DNA of 64,000 bases from Eutreptiella sp. 'Long Island Sound 2002' (lineage: Eukaryota; Euglenozoa; Euglenophyceae; Eutreptiales; Eutreptiaceae): contig OZ038380.1 of assembly GCA_964036045.1 (NCBI GenBank), positions 186,570,298-186,634,297 of the forward strand, written 5' to 3'. The number at the start of each line of letters is the position of its first letter. Position 1 is the stretch's first letter. Positions 52,099 to 63,873 of this stretch are shown here, piece after piece. The translations under genes and the position numbers were made by a program. Under the pieces are notes generated by a model. The model did not search any database and was not told the origin of the DNA. It saw only the letters and a program-made list of their open reading frames with translations.

Positions 52099-52331
52099 CA
52101 GCAGTACGCAAGCCGGGATGCGGTATGCTTCCGCCTGCGCCTGGTGTGACACTGCGGGTAGGGTTTGTGGCCCCGCTGCCCAAATAATTGTTAAGCCATT
52201 GGCGCTCCTGCTGTTGATGTGATTGCCGGCCTTGCTGCCATGCCTCTCGCCTTTGTCGACGGAAAGTCTCAAACTCTTCGCGCAATTGATTGAGCCCGGG
52301 CAAATCATCAGCAGCGCGGTCTGGCACAGAC
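52099..52331 (-). CDS. Coiled-coil gene, exon i
   Basis: Acceptor TGCAACACAG, donor GTAAGG. Reads SVPDRAADDLPGLNQLREEF, then ETFRRQRREAWQQGRQ and a Gln-rich stretch, then a Gly/Pro-rich linker. It ends with one base over, which does not match the next recognised exon, so an intervening exon is expected. Confidence 0.6.
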
Positions 52332-53000
52332 CTGTGTTGCACACATACACATGCCAATCCCAAACACGTCGCTGAAACAGCCCCTCAGATCTCATCTCTG
52401 GCATGTCGAGCACAGCAAATTGGGACTGGGGTGGAGTGATTGTCGAAATTGGGGGTTTGGTGTGCATGAGGCGCATGGGGGTGGTCTGCATGGAGGGTGG
52501 GGCAGGTTTGGTGCTCGGGGTTGGCACATACGGGTGCATGGTGGGTGATGTGTGGCATGCACAAGGCACACGAAAGGGCGGGGAATGATTTGGTCGACAC
52601 AATGCGGACCGGACAGGGGGGGGGGGGGTCTTGGCTTGTCCAACAGCTCGTGCATGAGCAAAAATACATGCGGATGGCAATAAGGGACAGTTCAAGGTTG
52701 TGGGCAGGTGGCACTTGGGAGTAGTCAAGCTAGGTGGCAACCATGGCAAGCCAGTGTGCAGAACTTTACAAAAGTGGCAGAGTTGCAGAACATGGCTGTA
52801 AGAGTGGAGAGTACTGTGCAGTAGTGACAAAGCAAGCATCTTAGCAAAATAGGCAAGGAGGTGGTCTCCTACTCCTCCACAATCCTCATTTGCTAAGGCT
52901 GACATATGCCACAACATGATGGTTTGGCCCTTAATGGTTCGACGTTGACCTTGATGGTTTTAGAAACACAGTTATGAAAATTCAGTCCACCACACACAAA

Positions 53001-53001
<1 letters not shown>

Positions 53002-53033
<32 letters not shown>
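53002..53033 (+). repeat. AC microsatellite, 16 units
   Basis: Perfect dinucleotide run in the intron between exons h and i. Confidence 0.95.
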
Positions 53034-53034
<1 letters not shown>

Positions 53035-53520
53035 AACCCCATTGGGCCAAACACCCAGAAGCAACCCCCTCCTGATGTGCCTGTGTGAGCGCCAGTTTTG
53101 CCCCAGATTGCCTGTGTGGGTACAAGCACCAGGCTTTGCCGGAGGGCATGGCGGATTTTTCAGCAAAACTTGTCAACCCCCATGTCTTGAAAGAGACAAT
53201 CAGAAAAAGAAATGTCCCGCATCTCAAAAAACAGTGGAATCCCCGAACCAAGATGCCCCAAAAATGCCCTAGGCACTTTCTCACGCCGGGGCTGATCTCA
53301 CAACATGGCTGGCAAAATCATTCATTCAAAAACATTTTATTTTCGTACTCAGTTGCATAATTTTTTTGACTACGTGAGCACTAAAGTTTGCGACGTAAGA
53401 TACTCAATTACCACCGATGATTAGTCAAAGTCATTCTGAGATTTTGACCCGGCTACTCCTTGACTCCGCAACTCGGGCTGATCTTTGCACATGTCCTGCT
53501 GTCGTGCATCTGATACCAAC

Positions 53521-53672
53521 CCCAGGCAGACAACCAGAGTCATCATGGCCACTGCCGACAGTCCTGAGGCTCCAAATGACTGCACAAACCTGCGCCCCTC
53601 TGCAGAGTGGCTGTTGCGGATTGCTTTAATGGCACCCCTTGAGCCGCCAGCTGAAGACGTATCGCTGTGATC
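53521..53672 (-). CDS. Coiled-coil gene, exon h
   Basis: Acceptor TCTGTCTCCCAG. Reads DHSDTSSAGGSRGAIKAI ... EGRRFVQSFGASGLSA, then a hydrophobic VAMMTLVVCLG that is too short to call a membrane helix. Donor GTTGGT leaves two bases fitting exon i; a nearby GTATCA would not. Confidence 0.55.
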
Positions 53673-54221
53673 CTGGGAGACAGAACACATAAAACGTAAA
53701 TAAATAAATACACACAAATAATACTGAATCGCAAGTACAGGGGCGCCAATAAAGCCTGCTACACTGCCTGCATTCCCCTTCCACCTGATGAAGGTGCATG
53801 ACCCAACAAAGACTGCTCATGTATGGATCCATATGTGACCCTGAACAGAACAACTTCTTTCCTGTGCAATGACTGGTCAGGGTGAAGCGAGCCGACAGAT
53901 GCTTGTGCTTTCCCGTATGCCCTTGCCACTTTTGACGTGACTTCCTCCCCCCAGCCCCTGGCTGTTTTCCACATTGCTCTAGTGCACCAGGCGCTGACCT
54001 TCGTTGTACACAGCTCATGGTGTGCCCCTTGACATGCTACTGCCCCCCATCTACCTTTTGGCACCCGACAAGACAACTTGGAAATGCAGAAAATTGCAAC
54101 AAGACACACCACTAAACGCAGTAAAACGGCAGAAGGGGGTGACACGAAAAAACATGAAATAATGCGTCCACTGCCACTCAGACCCAGTGACACGCAATTA
54201 CTGACTGCTTGCCACGCATAC

Positions 54222-54515
54222 CATGTCAGGGCCCATCAGCTCAGCAACCCTTGCCTGCATGCGACCAAGCTCAGCTTCCAAATGCGTGCGGGTGTTATCC
54301 CACTGCAATCTCTCTTGCTCCATTGCTTCCTTCTCTTCCTGTAGCTGCAACCGCTCTGCCTCGACCTCTTTGCGAGTGTACTCCCGCTCATCTTCGGCAT
54401 CCCCGTGGTCCTGCATCATCCTCTGCTTGGTCTCCTCCCAAGCCTGCTGCTCCTGCTCCATCCTGATCTTCTCATCCTCCAGCCGTTCCGCTTCCCTCTG
54501 CAGCCGGACCTTGGA
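54222..54515 (-). CDS. Coiled-coil gene, exon g
   Basis: Acceptor CTCACTGACAG, donor GTATGC, 98 codons in phase 0. Reads SKVRLQREAERLEDEKIRME ... HLEAELGRMQARVAELM. The densest coiled-coil exon. Confidence 0.72.
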
Positions 54516-54813
54516 CTGTCAGTGAGTGAAGGCAGTGGTGCCCAATCCATTGCACCGACACCTCTATTCTCCGCGACCCAAAGACTGCCGCAGGACACTG
54601 ACACAAATAGAATCATCAGCCAAACTGATGACAATGACTGTTGCTGTGCATGCGTGGCCCCTATCAGGACTAAGCGCCGCCACGTCCTCTTCTCCTCTGC
54701 AGGACACAAACAGCTCCATCAGAACACCAGCTTGCAGTAATGCAATCATGCACCACTCAACTTTTCAAACTTGCACTCTCCACTGTGCAGCACACATCAG
54801 GGCACAAAAGTAC

Positions 54814-54902
54814 CTCCTGCAGCTCCTGCAGCTGTTGCCTCATGGTTTCCTGCTTCTTCGCCATCTCCTGCCTGCCAGCATCCATGTCATTGTACAATCT
54901 CT
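54814..54902 (-). CDS. Coiled-coil gene, exon f
   Basis: Acceptor GCCTGTTGCAG, donor GTACTT. Reads ERLYNDMDAGRQEMAKKQET ... QLQELQE. Two starting bases complete the codon from exon e. Confidence 0.7.
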
Positions 54903-55437
54903 CTGCAACAGGCACACGAAACCGATGGAGCACCCAGCAGGTACACTCGTCGAAGTGGAGACCTCGTGCGGTATGCTTCGAATCATCACTGCCAGGCGAC
55001 TGGTACTGACTGGTAATGAAACCACAAAACAGCCAAGAGTGGAGCATGACTGAGGTAGCAGTGGGTGGCCCTTGGCGGGAGTACGTAGCGTCCATGAGGG
55101 AGAGGGGCCAGACCAGTTCACTAGGCCTCATCCTCATCTTGCGAAAGATGCAGGATTCGCAGAAGGGCCACGACCGGTGTTTGATGATGCCACTGCCCCA
55201 AATCACTCCCCTTTGGGCCCGCCAAGGCTACATTTTCTGTTGTAGCCTTTCATCTGCACCCCCCCTTAAGCTGCTCCGGACAGTACAACAACCATCGCTG
55301 TAATGCATGCGGGGGGCAATCGCATCGCCAGGAGCCCGTGTAGGCTGCGTAACTCTGAGAATTGCACTATCGATGCAGCTGCACAACCATCGTTGCACTG
55401 GAACACGAGTGAAAGCTGACCACAGGCTTTGTTTATA

Positions 55438-55575
55438 AGAGGGGGGGGGGGGTTCTGTTGGCTCTGAGACCCACCCACCCTAAAAAATCTTGACCCAAAT
55501 TTGGCAGAGGGAAAATCAAGTTTGAATAAGCCGCCCTTTGTAGGACCCACCCAGACCCCCACCCCACCCCACATA
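55438..55575 (-). repeat. Dispersed repeat family E, intronic copy
   Basis: Minus strand: GGCTTATTCAAACTTGATTT, AAATTTGGGTCAAGATTTTT, GGGTGGGTGGG, then a C-run; matches 51615-51750 in order. Lies in the intron between exons e and f, in sense to the gene. Confidence 0.65.
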
Positions 55576-55626
55576 TTAATTCCTTGTAAACAAAGCCTGG
55601 CTGACTAACAACATGCACATCACCAC

Positions 55627-55828
55627 CTCGTTCCTGTGCTTTCTCCTCTGCTTTCAGCTGCTCACTTTGCTGCTCTGCAGCGGCCACCTGCAGCATTTCC
55701 CTCTCCTTCACAACTCTGGCCTGGGCTGCAGTGAACTCCTCCATTTCCCTCTCCGTCTCCTTCCGTGCCTGCTGCAGTTCATCCCACTCCTTGGCGGCAA
55801 TGCTGTCGGCGGCCAGGGCCTCCGCACC
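55627..55828 (-). CDS. Coiled-coil gene, exon e
   Basis: Acceptor GTGGATGTGCAG. Reads GAEALAADSIAAKEWDELQQ ... LKAEEKAQER. Donor GTGGTG, or GTGATG three bases on with the same phase; one base carries over. Confidence 0.7.
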
Positions 55829-56059
55829 CTGCACATCCACAAAGACGAGAGCCTTGCGACACGGCAGAAGAGGGCCTGGGGGGCGGGTGGGTCCGCCAGA
55901 TCACCCCCCGTGGGTAAGCACATCCCTGTCCCGCTCTGTCTGTGCGACACTGCATCAGACTCCGAGGACTGCCCGTGCAGTGCGACACACCTCGGTCATT
56001 AGTTTGGACACACTCACCTGAGTGTCAGGCATCTTCTTCCACATGCTCTTGATTTCCCT

Positions 56060-56215
56060 TAGTTTGGCCAAACCACCCACCTGCCCACCCAGAACCAAAA
56101 AAACTGCCCCTCTCGGGAAAAATGAAATTCGAATAGAGAACCAAAAATCAGAGGCCGACTATAGGTACACTTTTTTTTGCCCTCAAATCCCTGTCACCCA
56201 TCCCCCCCCCCCCCC
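56060..56215 (-). repeat. Dispersed repeat family E, intronic copy
   Basis: Minus strand: GAGGGC, an A8 run, GTGTACCTA, GTCGGCCTCTG, ATTCGAATTTCATTTTTC, GGTGGG; matches the start of the 23806 copy. Lies in the intron between exons d and e, in sense. Confidence 0.6.
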
Positions 56216-56821
56216 CGTCCCGTAGGCCGAACACTAAGCACAACCTTTGATCTTTGGTTCTGCCCTCCTGTTCGCCGAATCGCCGGTCATCGGCTGGAGC
56301 CGCGTGCTCCACAGCTGGCTCCTGACTCCATCGCCAGTCGCTTCCGGCCACCCTTGGGCAACAACACCGAGCCCTTTTCCTGCCTGGGTCCCAACCCCTC
56401 CACAAAGCAAATGAGACGAACGCTTGATACCATGCAACCAAAAATAAAACACAGTGAAAAGACCTGCGCCCAAACAGCAGCTGAGGTCGAGTATGTGCGC
56501 ACAGCTCACAGGATCCCGATTGGGTACCAATCCCAAGTGCACTTGGAAAACGATGTGGCCGGCGTGAGGCCTGACGATCCTACATTGCTCGTGGGTACTG
56601 CCAACACGTGCAACAGGCAGAATGCCTTTTGGACAGTGAGAGGCCATAGCAGCAAGTCAGTCCGGGATGCGAGAATTAGACCATTCCAGACAGACGCTTC
56701 GATAACGTGAACTGTCCCCAGACTTCCGCAGCTGGATCAGTGGGTCAGTGCCTGGGTTTGGTGGGTTTGGGTACACGGTCACTCAGGGACCCTTTAGCGT
56801 CACAGGTGCAGGGCAACTACG

Positions 56822-57092
56822 GGGAGGGGGGGGGGGATATTTCGTGCCAAATCAAATTCGCGGTGGTAAATTTCGGTGCGGGAAATTGCGCCGAAGCCCC
56901 TTGGATTTTGTGTCGGAAATTTCGCGGACACTCCCAGAAATGTTGTGGCGTGTAGGGCTTCGCAGGCTCGGTGGAGCTTAGCCACAGGTGCCACTCACGT
57001 AGGCCCCTTGACTTCGTATGGGAAATTTCGCGGCTGATTTGAAACGCGAAATTTCCCACACGAAATTGACTGGCCCCGAAATCCCCCCCCCC
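56822..57092. mobile_element. MITE-like element with about 40-bp inverted ends
   Basis: The left end (G-run, ATATTTCGTGCCAAATCAAA ... GGTAAATTTC) matches the reverse complement of the right end (...GAAATTGACTGGCCCCGAAAT plus C-run) at roughly three quarters of positions. The right part contains a perfect 13-bp inverted repeat GGGAAATTTCGCG (57020-57032) and CGCGAAATTTCCC (57045-57057). A direct repeat TGTACCTCTTG flanks the adjacent C25 run. Intronic, non-coding. Confidence 0.55.
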
Positions 57093-57104
57093 CTGTACCT
57101 CTTG

Positions 57105-57129
57105 CCCCCCCCCCCCCCCCCCCCCCCCC
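57105..57129 (+). repeat. C25 homopolymer
   Basis: 25 uninterrupted C, flanked on both sides by the direct repeat TGTACCTCTTG. Confidence 0.95.
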
Positions 57130-57755
57130 TTGTACCTCTTGTTGCCTGTATCCGGCTCAGGGCAGTTGTGGCCGACCTCAGCTGCTGTGACAAATATGTC
57201 TGTATGGAAGTATTACAAATGGATGGGCGCAGGCTTGTCCCTTCAGTTCGAATGCTTTATTGTTGGGTGCATTGTGTCATCCCACACCCTACAACCAGGT
57301 TCCCACTACCAATAGGAAAAAGGGTCGTATGCAAAAAAAAAAGGCAAAAAGCAGGTTGGCAGCGGGTTTCTATGGGTGTCGCGCAGGTCCCCACCTGCCC
57401 AGCACAATTGCTTCTTCCCTGCCGTTCCAACCCCACCTCTCCCTAGCTGCGCCCTTCCCCACCCCATCCAACCAGACATGCCACTAGCATCTGGCAGGCA
57501 AACTCGTTCTCAGTAGGAATCGGCCCCGTATCAAAGCCCACCCAGTAAGACCCGCCGCACGCACCACCAGAACTCAGCAGGAACGTGCTGCGTCCAGCGT
57601 GTGGCTCAGTAGGACCCTGCTCCGTCTGATCATGTCTGAGCTGGCAGATGCTCCCCCACAGCCGGTCCTGTTTGCAGCTACAGCCCCCTCCCCTGTACAG
57701 CCATCGAAGTCCAGTGATTGGGTCTGAGACAAACGGCAGGCAAAATCCTGGCAAC

Positions 57756-58038
57756 CTCTTTTTCGGCCACTGCTTGAGCCTCCTGGTACTCCCGCTGGGC
57801 AGCGCTTGCAGCTTCTAGGGCTTCTGGAGTGGGGTTCCGGCCGGCCTCTGCTTGGGCCTTCATCCATTTGGTCCACTTCTTTTGGGTGGCCAACTTGGAC
57901 GCCTCCCACTCCTCCAACTCCTTCTTTGCCTGCGCCACCGACCGTTCCCAGTCCTCTCTGGCTGCAGCCTCAACAGCACGCGCTTCTGCCAGCTCTTGTC
58001 GCTCTCCGGCATATTGCTCCTCAGCCCTTTCCATTTCC
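57756..58038 (-). CDS. Coiled-coil gene, exon d
   Basis: Acceptor TTTCTTTGCAG. Reads EMERAEEQYAGERQELAEAR ... EYQEAQAVAEKE. Two donors keep the same phase: GTTGCC (end at 57756) or GTTTGT (end at 57735, adding seven residues). Confidence 0.65.
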
Positions 58039-59575
58039 CTGCAAAGAAAGCAAAAAATTTGAGGGCAGCTTTCCACTGGGGTAGCTGGCAACCAAATTCA
58101 CTTTCTGCACTTCGCATCTCTTCCTCTACTCAGCTTCCTGAACCCAGACATGGTGTCTCACAACAGCCCCATTGGAAGTGCAGGCTGTTCAGCGCAGTGG
58201 AATTTCTGTAAAATGTGCTGAAAATACCAGATTTTACGCATACCGGGCTAAAATGGTGCAGAATACAAAACCAGACATAAGTGGACATTCCAATTGATAT
58301 TCCCTTGCATTGGCGTGGAGATATGGGTCAGAGGCTGGGGGCTGCTGCTCCTAGGGTACAACATGCAGCGCACCAGAAGAGAAACCTACTCGCATTTGTA
58401 GTGTAGACCCGTTTGGTGCTTGACAATCAATTTGGTCCTCCATTTGATTTGGGCTGGTATGCGTTCACTGGCATGTCCTCATGAACCCCTGTGCATTACT
58501 GCACTTGGCAGCCCAATATTGGAGCCTACCTTTGTTCTTGGGATTCGGAATCAGGACGATACAATGTTATCTTTCAGGCTTTGAAAACCACCATCCAACA
58601 AGACCACCTCGCCGTACTTGAATCCAGCCAAAGGAGGCCCGCATCCCTTCAGGGTACGAGTATGGCTACGAACACCACATACTGGGCCACCCACCCAACG
58701 ATGCTGCCCAAATTGATCAAGCGCAACAACAACTGGCCACTAACTTAATGGGGGAATCGTGTGACAAAGGGGTTTCTCTTCCCCTGCGGGTCCTGCGGCA
58801 CACCTGCTGGCAGAAACACCACCGTGGTCTTCAACACGAAAAGAACCCTCTTGCAGCACCACTGCAGGACAACCAAAACTAGAAGGTGTATTCGCAGTTG
58901 GTTCGCCCATCAATTTCAGGGCACACAAAAATGCTGCTTGAGACATCTCAACAAAAGCCCCGAAAATCCGACATGGAATCTATGCCCCAAAATGGCGACC
59001 ACCAACTGAAAATGAGGCCCTTTCAAAATGTGGCGCAGACTACCGCTCCTTCTTCATCAGGGACACCCACAGGCACAGACAGGGTGACAGAAGACAGCCA
59101 TCCCGCATCAGGGGCCCGAAAGTGGGGAGCAGCACAGCAACCATGCGAATATCGCTTTACTTTCAGGTGGTGCCCTGGGGCTCTTGGGAGGGGAGGGGTG
59201 GGGTGGGGGTAGCAGCGAACATACCATTTGGCGGCCCCCCATGACTATCATCATCAGAGTTTTGGGGAAGGACGCATCCCAGATTCGGATCATTTCTTTT
59301 TCGCGAGCGGTCGGGCCGACGGTTTTGTACGCTCAAATGGCAATCACCTGCTGCTCGCAGAAATGGCAATCACCTGCTGCTCGCAGGAGTAGCTCCATCC
59401 TACATCCAGCACCCTGAAAGGTTTCTTAAAGCTCGACATGTTACACCAGCTTCGATGACACACAATACACTGCTCCGGATGCTCGTGTCTCAACCTTTCT
59501 GCTCTATGCTAAATCTGTGAGTCATCACCTTTTGTGTTGTGGCCACTGCAAAAGTGGACCATATGGCAGTCATAC

Positions 59576-59864
59576 CTCTTTTGTGACCGAGCCATTGCAG
59601 TCAGGTGTTCTGCCTCCGCTGTTTCTGCTTCAAGCTTGGAGCGCGCTGCCTCATGCTGCCTTTCGGCTTCCTTGGCCCGTTCCTCTGCCTCTTTCAGAGT
59701 CTGACGTTCGGATTCTATTTGCTTGCGCTCTGTCTCAATTTGCCTCTGCTCGTCTTTGATCTTGTTGTGACTTCTGTCAACCTCTGCTCTGGTTTGCTCC
59801 AATTCCTCCTTCTCCTTCACAGCGCCCGAGCGGGCTTTGCTGGCAGCTTCCTTTTCTTTCGCAG
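59576..59864 (-). CDS. Coiled-coil gene, exon c
   Basis: Acceptor TCCATCACAG, donor GTATGA, about 96 codons. Reads AKEKEAASKARSG ... EQRQIETERKQIESERQTLK ... HLTAMARSQK. Strongly coiled coil. Ends with two bases that complete an Arg codon with exon d. Confidence 0.7.
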
Positions 59865-62822
59865 CTGTGATGGAGAACAGATGAGGCGGAGGCAGAAGAG
59901 AAACAACAACGAAGCCAGACATTTGCCGTGTGACTGGGGATCCAATGGGGGCTGGCAGACCACCCCACTCAATTTCGCAAAGGAAAAATCAAATTTCACT
60001 GCAGAGCTTTACCTCGGTGTGTGTCTCCCCCACGCATTGGGATTTGCACTGGACAAAGAGCACGACCCTACGTAGTCACACCTGCCCACACCCCTTCCAG
60101 TGTTATGAGTGTTAAATGCGTGTTACAAACCTGTACAAACTTAGATCCCCTTATCCCTCCAACCCCTGAACTGCCAGAGTCTCTCTCTCTTACATACACA
60201 CACATACCTGACCTAGTGCCACCCACTATCCCAGAGAGTGGTGGGCATCAGGGACTCACAACACCACTCCTCTCACATACATCAGCTACTTGGGTAAATG
60301 AAGTGAATAACAATTCCCTCCCAAAATGCCACCTGTGCACCACCACTCCCTTCCCTAAAGAGGCGGAAATTTCACGTGCGTGTTGCTTAACCATACAACA
60401 CTGGAATGCAGGTGTCCTCATTGTAGGTTGACCCCAAATTGACCCCCCCCCCCCAAAAGGTCCTGAGTTGCATTCTCACACAAATAGGCCTTGGGTCAAA
60501 CCTGCTCCAAAGACTAGGGACAGCAAAGGCAGAAAACCCAGAGTGGGGTAACTCCATTGACAGTGCGACAGTGGAGCGATGGGCACAGATGAAAGATAGT
60601 GATGCAAAAAGTATTGCTCTCACTGTCATGTCCTTCATCGTACCATAAAAGTACCCCGCATTGGTTGCATTCTCAATGCCACGGCCATATGTAGCCATAT
60701 GTAGCAGACACCAGCAAAGCCCCCCCCCCCCCCACACCACTCTTTACAATCGCTTGCAACCCTTTACAACCACTCTTTACAGCCGCTTGCAACCTATTGC
60801 AAGCGGCAATTACAATTCTTTACAATTCTTTGCCTACCGCTGTTTACAACCACCTGCAGCCACCTGCGTTTTAACCCTTTTCAAGGATTGCAAACAAATG
60901 CACAGGCTTGTAACTGGTGATGGTACTATGTGTTTCAGTGAGGGCACTGGCTCACATCATCCCACATCAGGAATGGATGATGAATTGCAAATTACAAAAG
61001 TGCTGTTACAAAAAAGACCCTCCAACGGGGCAAGGGCCCAATGCATGTGCTTTGAGATGACCGCCCTGCAGGTGGGCAAGAGCCCAGCTGATGTTGTGCT
61101 TGATTGCCACACATGGGCAAGCAGCCAGCAATAGATATATCCTTGACATGACTGCCTTGCAGGTGGGATGGGCCCAGCAGTTGATATCCCGAGAGCATGA
61201 AATAGTCCATTTATACCATTTGTATTTGTAGCTCAGGCTCCCTAGGGAGGGCAGCATCTGAGCAGCAGAATTTTGCTCGGAGTTGAGCTGGTGTGTGTGC
61301 TCCCAATTCAGCATCAAATCCCCATCAAACTCTTCATGAACAAATCTCTTGTGGAGCCTGTTGATATAGGCTGGCTCACAGCGCCTCGGGCACCATTGGT
61401 CATGTCAGCCCAGGGCTAGCCAAACCCATTGACCTTTTGGTGTGACTGAAGGCCAAGGAGGAGGGGGTGGGTTGGCAGGATGCCTGGGTGGGTTGCTATC
61501 TGAACCTGGCAGTGCCCATTGACTTCTGGCCACCTAGTGCCCTTGATCTCCCGGGCTTGCCCATCCTTACCTCCTTGTGCTCCCTTCCGTTGCCGTGGTA
61601 TGGTGTCCCAACAGAGCCCGCAAACTGTCCCTATTTCTGCCGTCCACAAGAATCCAAGAAGTTTGGGCATAGATGGATGGCAAGAGCTTCCCCATTCTAA
61701 TAAAATTGGCTCCTATTTCTCTGCATTGGGGGGTTGGCATTTTGATCCAAAATGTCAGGTTTCGTCAAGTGTTAGAGGTTGTTGTCCGACACATCATGGA
61801 ATTGTAAGGTGAGGCTGGGCTCAGTTAAAAATTGAGGAGGGTCTCTAAAAAAAATAATAGGATCCTTCACAACCCATCTTTTACTCATCTCAGCCAAAAA
61901 ATAGGTTTTTGGTGGTCTTTTTTGGATGAAATCAATCAGACTTGTGTTTCTAACTACCTTATATGCATGAACGGGTACCTCCCGCCGCGTAATAGTAGGA
62001 AGGAAGCCCAAGTGTCACCATGTTGTTCATACCCAGGAAAACTGGTCCTACATCGATGGGACAAGCCAATGGCTCAGCTGTAAAATGCTATCAGCTGTTG
62101 CACTTGTCTGACTGCACCCGGGTTGTCCCTCTACCTCAACAATTCCTCTCACAAATCCACCCACAATGCCACACGTGTATTCCACCAGACATCCCGCACC
62201 CCTTTCAAACCCCCCCCCCCCCCCCCGCGCAGTTCCTCACTGGTGATACATCACTTCTGCCTCACATATGATCCAGTGCTCTGTGCCACACAAAAAAAAA
62301 TAGATGCTCGTGTATGAGGTGCAGAGAGTGTCTACAAATAAGAAAAAAGTTTTTGCATCTACTTGTAGCAGACAAGATATCTCGCATCTCGCATCTCCAG
62401 CAACAGCGTGTCAGGGGGGCGCTGTTGGTGCTTATGTTGGGACAACTGCTCAAGCGCTCATGCGTCCCCCACATGTACTTCGAAGGACAAAGGGCATATT
62501 GCACTGACCCCTCTGGCACAGAACGATCCACAGCCGGCTGGGTGAAATGCCCCCAGTTTGGGGTAAGGCTGGGCTGTCCCCTGGTAGAGTGATGTTGTGC
62601 AGTGGACAATGATGCCAGCCCTCCCATAGACGGGAATAGGGTCTGTTGTAGTTATGGGGGTTGGAAATGGCCTCCATGTCCAGGATGGGCTGGGTATCTG
62701 GTAACCAAACCCAAAAAAAGAACCGACATGGACATCAGCAACTGATGGTTTTCAAAACCTTAGTATGCAACTGTAGCAATTTGTAGCGCCAAAATCCAGG
62801 CAGCCCCTCACCATCCCAAAAC
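59865..62822 (-). other. Intron between exons b and c of the coiled-coil gene
   Basis: About 3 kb. It holds degenerate CTTTACAA/CTTGCAACC words at 60730-60860, a diverged direct repeat (GACCGCCCTGCAGGTGGGC near 61059 and GACTGCCTTGCAGGTGGGA near 61149) and several C-runs. No additional coiled-coil exon was recognised, but a small one could be hidden. Confidence 0.45.
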
Positions 62823-62928
62823 CTGCTTGCTTCAACTTGTCCGTCTCTGCCTTTTCGACTTTCATGTAATTCTCCGTCATTTTGAGCTCATTAGTCAATC
62901 GGTCCATTTCTGCTTGTCGCACACGCAC
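62823..62928 (-). CDS. Coiled-coil gene, exon b
   Basis: Acceptor CCCCTGCAG; reads VRVRQAEMDRLTNELKMTE ... DKLKQA. The donor GTTTTG leaves one base that fits the next exon. A stronger-looking GTGAGG 11 bases later would break the phase with exon c. Confidence 0.6.
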
Positions 62929-63705
62929 CTGCAGGGGAGCATGCAAAGCTAAGGGGCACAACCAAACACCACTGAAACACAAGGAATGAAGGCCCAGGGG
63001 TCTGGACTGAGCGTAGGCGTATAACTCCACAGTCGCTCAGCTCTGATCCTTACACAGGTTTTGGGATGCAGAGCAAAGCTCCCTGCCAACAGCTTTTGTG
63101 CAGTTCAGGCTACGGCTTCAGCATTCCTTTGTGCAGGCGTATGTACCAGTATTTACAGAAACCAGCAAGCAAATGAAATAGATACAGCACACCGCACAAA
63201 TGTTGGCGCCACGAAAATTGTTCCGGGCCCGCCATCTCCCCTGGACCCGCTGATACGGGCAAGAAAGAAATAAGACAACGTCAAGTTGACAACATGAAGA
63301 GATGGTCACCAATCTTCTGCTGCACCGTAATGAACCCACCTGCACCCATTTTGGCCGACTCCCGCAGGGGAACGGGCGAGGATGCAGAGACACCCATCAG
63401 AGACACTGGAACATCGCACCCTCCCCGTTCCGCACAACACTGTACCTTTCCCAAATGCGCCTCAGCAGAAAATCAAGAAAGCAATCGACTGTACAACCAG
63501 TCCATAACACAGAAATGCAGTGCTGAAAAACGCATACGTTTACCAAATTACCGGCAGCGAATCAAGCTGGAGCGGCCTCATCTTTGGGTACCAACACGGT
63601 TCAGAAACACTCAGGGTGGATGAAATGGATTTTGATGGAATCCTCGGTTTAGGAGGGCGAGCAGTGCTGTTCCATGCAGTAAAGTGTTCAAGGTGGCACG
63701 GAGAC

Positions 63706-63873
63706 CTCCTCTCTCTCCTGTGCCACCAGGGTCTCCAAATCGTCCTTCTCTTTTTGCAGCATTTGCTCCACATCCAGTGCATCAGACTTCTGTTGTTCCA
63801 AAGCAGCTTCCAAGAATTTGACCCTCTCCTCCATCTCCTCCGTTTTCTTGGCCCACTCACTTTGGTCCCTTTC
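63706..63873 (-). CDS. Coiled-coil gene, exon a (first visible)
   Basis: Acceptor ATTGCTGCAG, donor GAG before GTCTCC, phase 0 at both ends, 56 codons. Reads ERDQSEWAKKTEEMEERVKF ... LVAQEREE, a continuous coiled coil. Confidence 0.7.

Larger units (their letters stand above)
50838..63873 (-). other. Gene span: long coiled-coil protein with C-terminal EF-hand-like pair (partial)
   Basis: Ten minus-strand exons, listed below in transcript order from 63873 to 50838, give about 660 codons; the 5' end is beyond the window. Phases match at each junction from the first to the ninth exon (0/0, 1/1, 2/2, 0/0, 1/1, 0/0, 0/0, 2/2), which argues that they are one gene. The protein is almost entirely charged heptad-like coiled coil (E/K/Q/R/A-rich), then a Gly/Ser segment with a short hydrophobic run, another coiled-coil stretch, and two EF-hand-like loops. 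Such proteins are typically cytoskeletal or basal-body/flagellar scaffolds, but no family is recognised. Introns are 0.3-3 kb, GT-AG, and carry dispersed repeats. At least one exon between 52099 and 51014 is probably missing. Confidence 0.7.

Noticed and set aside
62812-62822. Extending exon b to the GTGAGG donor
   Set aside because: It gives a phase that puts exon c out of frame, whereas the GTTTTG donor keeps the coiled coil continuous.
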